NCBI GenBank assembly: GCA_003990745.1
Contig: RBNI01005478.1
Location: 1 to 12,513, forward strand
DNA length: 12,513 bases
Source: Jimgerdemannia flammicorona
Lineage: Eukaryota > Mucoromycota > Endogonomycetes > Endogonales > Endogonaceae
Reading direction: 5' to 3'
Shown here: positions 9,174 through 12,513 of the stretch, piece by piece
Position numbering within the stretch: position 1 is the stretch's first letter
Layout: each line of letters begins with the position of its first letter
Made by a program: the position numbers and the translations under genes
Notes under the pieces: model-generated
Databases searched by the model: none
What the model was told of the DNA's origin: nothing
What the model saw: only the letters and a program-made list of their open reading frames with translations

Positions 9174-10358
9174 TTTTTTTTTTTTTTTTTAATAGACTCA
9201 AAGTCCTACAGATTTTTATTGAAAGAGAACCTAGACTATATAGACCAAAACTCTCCCCCACCACCCACCAAGTACTATCTTTTCATTAATCTAGACTAGC
9301 TATTGTCTAGTAGCTCAACTATGCCAGATATAGCAGAGTCTATAGTGACCTATATCTCATTCTGTATACCATACTCTTTCTACTACTAGGGAGAACCCAG
9401 CCATATATCAATAACTGAAAGCATATACCTAAGACTCCAACATATGTACAAGACCATACCTGAGCTGAATAGAATAGCCCCTACCACTTTAAAGAGAATG
9501 ACAGGCAAAGAAAAACCCTCATCAAAGTATATCATAGTAAATAGGGTCTAGTTTTCCCAATTGAGGTGAGTAAAGGACTTATATATAAGGTGGGAGGAGA
9601 CTCTTAATATCCTACTACTCAAGCCTGCAGGCCTTGATTACATTATTGTATCAGCTCTCAGTTCTAGTTAAGTATAGTCAAGATGCCTGAAATAGATAGC
9701 CTTGGACCTCCTAACTTCTCTTAATGATCAGGGCCCAACCTGTTGAATCACCAAAAGAAGCTAAGAGTGACACCTACCACCTAACCACTCTGCACCAATC
9801 AAAAGGCCTCACTGAAGCAGCACTTATCTCAGCCCTAATGACTGTCCCTAGCCTAGCACTCTACTAGTTTACTATAATCACCCTTCCTCTTATCTGTAAT
9901 AGTTATCTTTTCTCTCATCTCAATAACATCTGAAAAACAGTCATCTACACTAGAACTGCACTTGCCAGGAAGCTCACCAAAGCCAGAGGGCCCCACCACA
10001 AATACTGAGGACTTGTAGGTAACCTATATTGGGCACTTAATGCCCAAGGTTAGCCAACTCCCTATATAATCTATGATATATTGAGACAGTACCTTGTTGG
10101 CAATAACAAAAGAAAGAAGGCACTGCACCAAAATGAATGTACTCCAGATATAGCTGAAGGCACCAGAAACTACAAAAAAGTGGAGAAGACACTGATCAGA
10201 CACTGATAAAGAGGCAACTCATCACCATTGTCTCTCTCTTACTGCTCTGCAATAAGTATAGCAAACCAACCTGAGGTAGAGGAGATAATAATTGTGGAAA
10301 GCAGACTTGGAAGGTTGCCTACCAAACCATTGTGACCAGTAAGGTAGCAGAGAAAGGG
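9174..10358 (-). mobile_element. polyadenylated retro-inserted sequence, origin unknown
   Basis: On the minus strand this 1.18-kb block ends in AATAAA (9220-9215), a 24-nt spacer and a 17-base A tract (plus T run 9174-9190), the structure of a reverse-transcribed polyadenylated RNA. It is bounded by a 13-bp target-site duplication with two differences. The 5' half reads as a possible coding frame with few stops: a hydrophobic stretch (FVVSGAFSYIWSTFILVQCL, near 10160), then SSVFVVGPSGFGELPGK, SSSVDDCFSDVIEMREKI and KRKGDYSKLVEC followed by TAG (about 9870). The remainder, about 650 bp, would be 3' UTR. It has no CpG. It could be a retrocopy of a host mRNA, or the 3' end of another non-LTR element. 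The last 15 bases before the A tract vaguely resemble the LINE copy 3 end. Confidence 0.6.
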
Positions 10359-10371
10359 ATGCCTATCTTGA
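10359..10371. repeat. target-site duplication, right
   Basis: ATGCCTATCTTGA, the partner of 9161-9173, marks the 5' boundary of the minus-strand retro-sequence. The plus-strand reading frame of the flanks joins in phase across it. Confidence 0.65.
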
Positions 10372-10579
10372 ATATATTATTAACTATACTAAAACTCACA
10401 TAAATTCAATCAAGATCAAGGCTATAATAATCTATTTAATATCAACAATAGTTACTAAAGCCTGAGTATTTATATATCAGTCTCCTGCTTTATATTTAAT
10501 TGATTCTTGCCCCACAGAGTTGGGGGTATTGACATGGATACTCAGGATGGACGTGATAATTATTGTGTACGCGAACTAA
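10359..10579 (+). pseudogene. unidentified reading-frame relic, right part
   Basis: The frame that stopped at 9173 continues here: AYLEYIINYTKTHINSIK, then IYLISTIVTKA, a TGA (likely from CGA), then VFIYQSPALYLIDSCPTELG and on to a TAA at 10577-10579. The conserved-looking DSCPTELG segment and the coherence with 9028-9173 argue for a real former protein, but I cannot name it. The last 10-15 codons pass into CpG-containing sequence and may not belong to it. Confidence 0.5.
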
Positions 10580-10626
10580 AAGACAATAATTAAAAATAGG
10601 GGATGACATAGTCGGCGGCGCAGCAA

Positions 10627-10645
10627 ACGTGATCTGCATCACGTG
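10627..10645. promoter_or_regulatory. palindrome with CACGTG E-box upstream of CGR1
   Basis: ACGTGAT-CTGC-ATCACGT is a perfect 7-bp inverted repeat (10627-10644). Its right arm runs into CACGTG (10640-10645), about 62 bp before the CGR1 ATG. CACGTG is the core bound by fungal bHLH factors such as Cbf1 and Pho4. A role here is inferred from position only. The surrounding 10550-10706 is CpG-containing DNA and probably holds the promoter and 5' UTR. An out-of-frame ATG at 10663 would make a short upstream ORF if it is transcribed. Confidence 0.4.
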
Positions 10646-10706
10646 CCGCATCTTTATTTTTTATGCCTTCCAATCCTTCCAATCTCTACATCGTACCCAC
10701 CTTGTC

Positions 10707-11428
10707 ATGTCCGCAGAAACAGCACCGGCAGCCATCGCCTACGACATCAAGACTGCTATTGGCGGTGTTGTCGACCGTATTAATAACCGAGTGTCTGGTG
10801 CGCACCTTCAGATTCTGATTCGTTACCAGTTTGCTTTTGCCACATCGAGACTGATTGCCTAGCGCTCATTCCAGGCAAATCATGGAAGCTTGCCAAGGCC
10901 CCCACGAAGCGCGCGCAAATGCCTAGGACGCTGCGCAAGTCATGGGACCAGCGGCTTGACGAGCGCAAAAAGCTCGAGATGGTCAAGACTTTGCAGAAGG
11001 AGATGAAGGACGAGAAGAAGGCGGACAAAGACGTGCGTTTCGTTTTGTGTTCATTTATGCCGTATTTCGCAGTTTATTTCGACCGTGGTGCTTTGATGTT
11101 GGATCGATTTCCTTACAATACTATCTTTTACTGATTCACCATCTTAACTTCCATGTATTTTCAAACTTCACCAGCGCAAGCGGCAAATCACCCTCGAGCG
11201 CCAAAAGATCAAGGAGGAGAAGGAACGTTTGGAGCAATTGGCCGCGAAGGTACGCCTTCTTTCCCGAGTTATGATATTTAATGGTTATTCCTTTGGGATT
11301 GGTATACTCTGTCGTCACCACCTAATCGCCTTTCGTTTCTCCATGTCAACCCACCTGTTGTGTTGTAGATGTCGGCGAACAAATTGAAACGACTAAAAAA
11401 GAGACAGGGAAACAAGAAGGGGAAATAG
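10707..11428 (+). CDS. CGR1: rRNA-processing protein Cgr1, four exons
   Basis: Cgr1 is a small, lysine-rich coiled-coil nucleolar protein needed for pre-rRNA processing and 60S ribosome biogenesis (related to animal CCDC86). Exons are 10707-10797, 10875-11032, 11175-11249 and 11369-11428, giving 127 aa against about 115-125 in other fungi. Introns are 77, 142 and 119 bp, with donors GTGCGC, GTGCGT and GTACGC and acceptors CAG, CAG and TAG. CTGAT, CTTAAC and CTAAT are plausible branch points. Key segments are RVSGKSWKLAK (residues 28-38, the family's VSGK-WK box, assembled across intron 1), SWDQRLDERKKLEMVKTLQK (53-72), a charged helix (EKERLEQLAAK, 98-108) and a basic tail (MSANKLKRLKKRQGNKKGK). 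The splice choice was made because it rebuilds the family motifs in frame. An alternative donor at 10765 would shorten the N-terminus and lose RVSG. The gene is intact and CpG-containing, unlike everything to its left. Confidence 0.92.
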
Positions 11429-12010
11429 AGAACTTTTTTTTTTTTTTTTTTTTAATATTGCTGGATAGTAGCTTTCGTGAGGTGATGGCAGGGAGGAAAA
11501 AAGGGCGTTCGTTATATCTTGATCCCAATTTGGATCGTTTGCGGATTCGCGGACATCACGTTTATGCTCTACCATTTTTGTATACAGAAGGTCACGCGTT
11601 CTTTTTAAATTTAAGCATATTAAAAAAACGTGATTCTCATGGCACGAGAAACGAAAGGTTGTGAATCTTGCTTGTGTAAGACGACCGGCTTCATTGCTTT
11701 CTCTCGGTAGTTATCTCCTTATCTTACCTGTCTTATCCTGGCCACAGTAGGGCTCCGTCGGGAAATGTGTCAAGTTCAAATTCACAAGCACGCCTTATTT
11801 ATGAAATGATGGTGTCACAAACGAAAACCGACGTGCGGAATAGGATTCAGAAGAAACTGTTATAGACCGACACATAGGTTTGCACATTGTTTCACCACAG
11901 ACAACTTCGTCTCTACGTCGACGTTAACGTGTACGATGTCATCGAGAAGCGGTTGACTTCAGCCGCGATAAGCATTCAAAAAGCAGATCGGGGATAGTCC
12001 ATATTCTCAT
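11429..12010. other. region downstream of CGR1, no assigned gene
   Basis: A 20-base T run (11434-11453) begins five bases after the CGR1 stop codon and is probably part of its 3' UTR. The rest is GC-balanced with ordinary CpG, so it looks like unique DNA. Two short protein-like stretches follow possible acceptors: after CCACAG at about 11903 the plus frame reads RQLRLYVDVNVYDVIEKRL and stays open to a TAG at 11996-11998. After GGCCACAG at about 11748 there is GSVGKCVKFKF. Neither can be joined into a gene model that I recognise. A terminal exon of an unseen transcript is possible. Confidence 0.35.
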
Positions 12011-12513
12011 ATGCATCAGGTATGTTGGATGCTTACCACTCAATTACGCGACCACAATCTCTGCCACGCCACTCCGACACTTCTTCAAGGCCATACAACC
12101 GATGAAGTCCCCGGCCAAGGTATCCACCACCCCTCTCCGCAGTGGCGGAAGTTGAATTTGGCACGAGGTGCATCCTTGCTGAGCCAATTGGAGCATGTCT
12201 GTGATTCAGTTTGTAGGGTTAGCTCGAGGTTATGCAGGGACAATTTGGTTGGTGAATATGGTGCGAAGTTGGCAGGCGACCTGAGGGCATCTTGCTTTGA
12301 ATTGGGGTGGCACAATCGGAGTTATCCAAAATGATCGGCGCCACCATTCTAGGTGATCGCGTAGCTATAAAAATCTTCTAGCTACATTTCCACGGCATAG
12401 GCGTGTTCCCCAGACCAACAAACCGCGGGCCGCTAGTAGATGTCGATCGTGGCTATTCTTGGTCTCACAACTAGCCCAGCGGAGAAGTTGATCAGGTGCA
12501 CCTGTATTTTTTT
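12011..12513. other. unassigned right end with possible promoter
   Basis: A perfect fungal-type donor, CAG|GTATGT, occurs at 12017-12025 right after an ATGCAT at 12011. Open frames of 107 (plus) and 76 codons (minus) cover 12011-12334, but neither resembles a known protein. A TATAAAAA box at 12366-12373, inside a 6-bp inverted repeat (GTAGCT at 12361, AGCTAC at 12380), could serve a gene that starts beyond the window. CAGGTGCACCTG (12493-12504), followed by TA and a T run, is a self-complementary 12-mer of unknown meaning. Confidence 0.3.

Noticed and set aside
9682..10370. plus-strand frame starting MPEIDSLGPPNF after a TATA-like CTTATATATAAGG
   Set aside because: It has many stops and lies antisense to the poly(A)-tailed insert. 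The minus strand gives the better frame and a proper 3' end.
10629..10706. N-terminal extension of CGR1 to 10629
   Set aside because: It would need a GTG start. The segment is not family-like, and the first in-frame ATG at 10707 gives the normal protein length.
12085..12334. Overlapping 107-codon plus and 76-codon minus frames as genes
   Set aside because: Neither shows recognisable motifs, and both are of a length expected by chance in GC-balanced DNA.
12493..12513. CAGGTGCACCTG followed by a T run as a terminator
   Set aside because: The palindrome has no loop, the context is eukaryotic, and no gene is seen ending there.

Overview
The window reads as nuclear DNA of a fungus, probably filamentous; the phylum is not resolved. 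The evidence is one well-preserved housekeeping gene (CGR1, nucleolar rRNA processing) with short introns and GTRNGY-type donors, next to about 10.3 kb of nested, dead retrotransposons that have been hit by C-to-T mutation. By eye I found no CpG between about 222 and 8320, and none between about 8909 and 10550. CpG is normal in 1-221 and from 10550 to the end. This pattern suggests cytosine-methylation or RIP-type genome defence acting on repeats.

Layout. 1-230: unique-looking DNA with a degenerate palindromic repeat. About 235-1840, minus strand: AT-rich Ty3/gypsy pol relic (spacer, reverse transcriptase with YLDD, thumb, RNase H), copy A. About 1841-6340, minus strand: large Tad1-like LINE relic, copy 1, with ORF1 (6203-4200) and an endonuclease plus reverse-transcriptase ORF2 (4168 to about 1841). 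Both keep a single reading frame broken almost only by stop codons. About 6358-7485, minus strand: the 3' part of a second LINE copy, ending in an (AAT)7 tail. About 7486-8010, minus strand: a second, more decayed gypsy RT copy, B. 8236-8516: a 32-bp tandem repeat, interrupted by a third LINE copy (8517-8893), 5'-truncated, with a 28-base poly(A) tail and a perfect 15-bp target-site duplication. 9174-10358, minus strand: another polyadenylated retro-inserted sequence of unknown origin. It splits an unidentified plus-strand reading-frame relic (9028-9173, resuming at 10359), and its target-site duplication has gained two TpG-to-TpA changes.

10707-11428, plus strand: CGR1 in four exons, 127 aa. 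11429-12513: GC-balanced, CpG-containing DNA with no gene I can assign, apart from weak hints of exons and a promoter.

The transposon block records several rounds of events: old gypsy copies, LINEs with frames intact but riddled with stops, then a fresh LINE insertion that kept some CpGs and an unbroken 93-codon frame. The block stops within about 160 bp of the CGR1 start codon. I saw no new cellular system. The notable items are the insertion history, the gypsy/LINE junction order and the mutation pattern.
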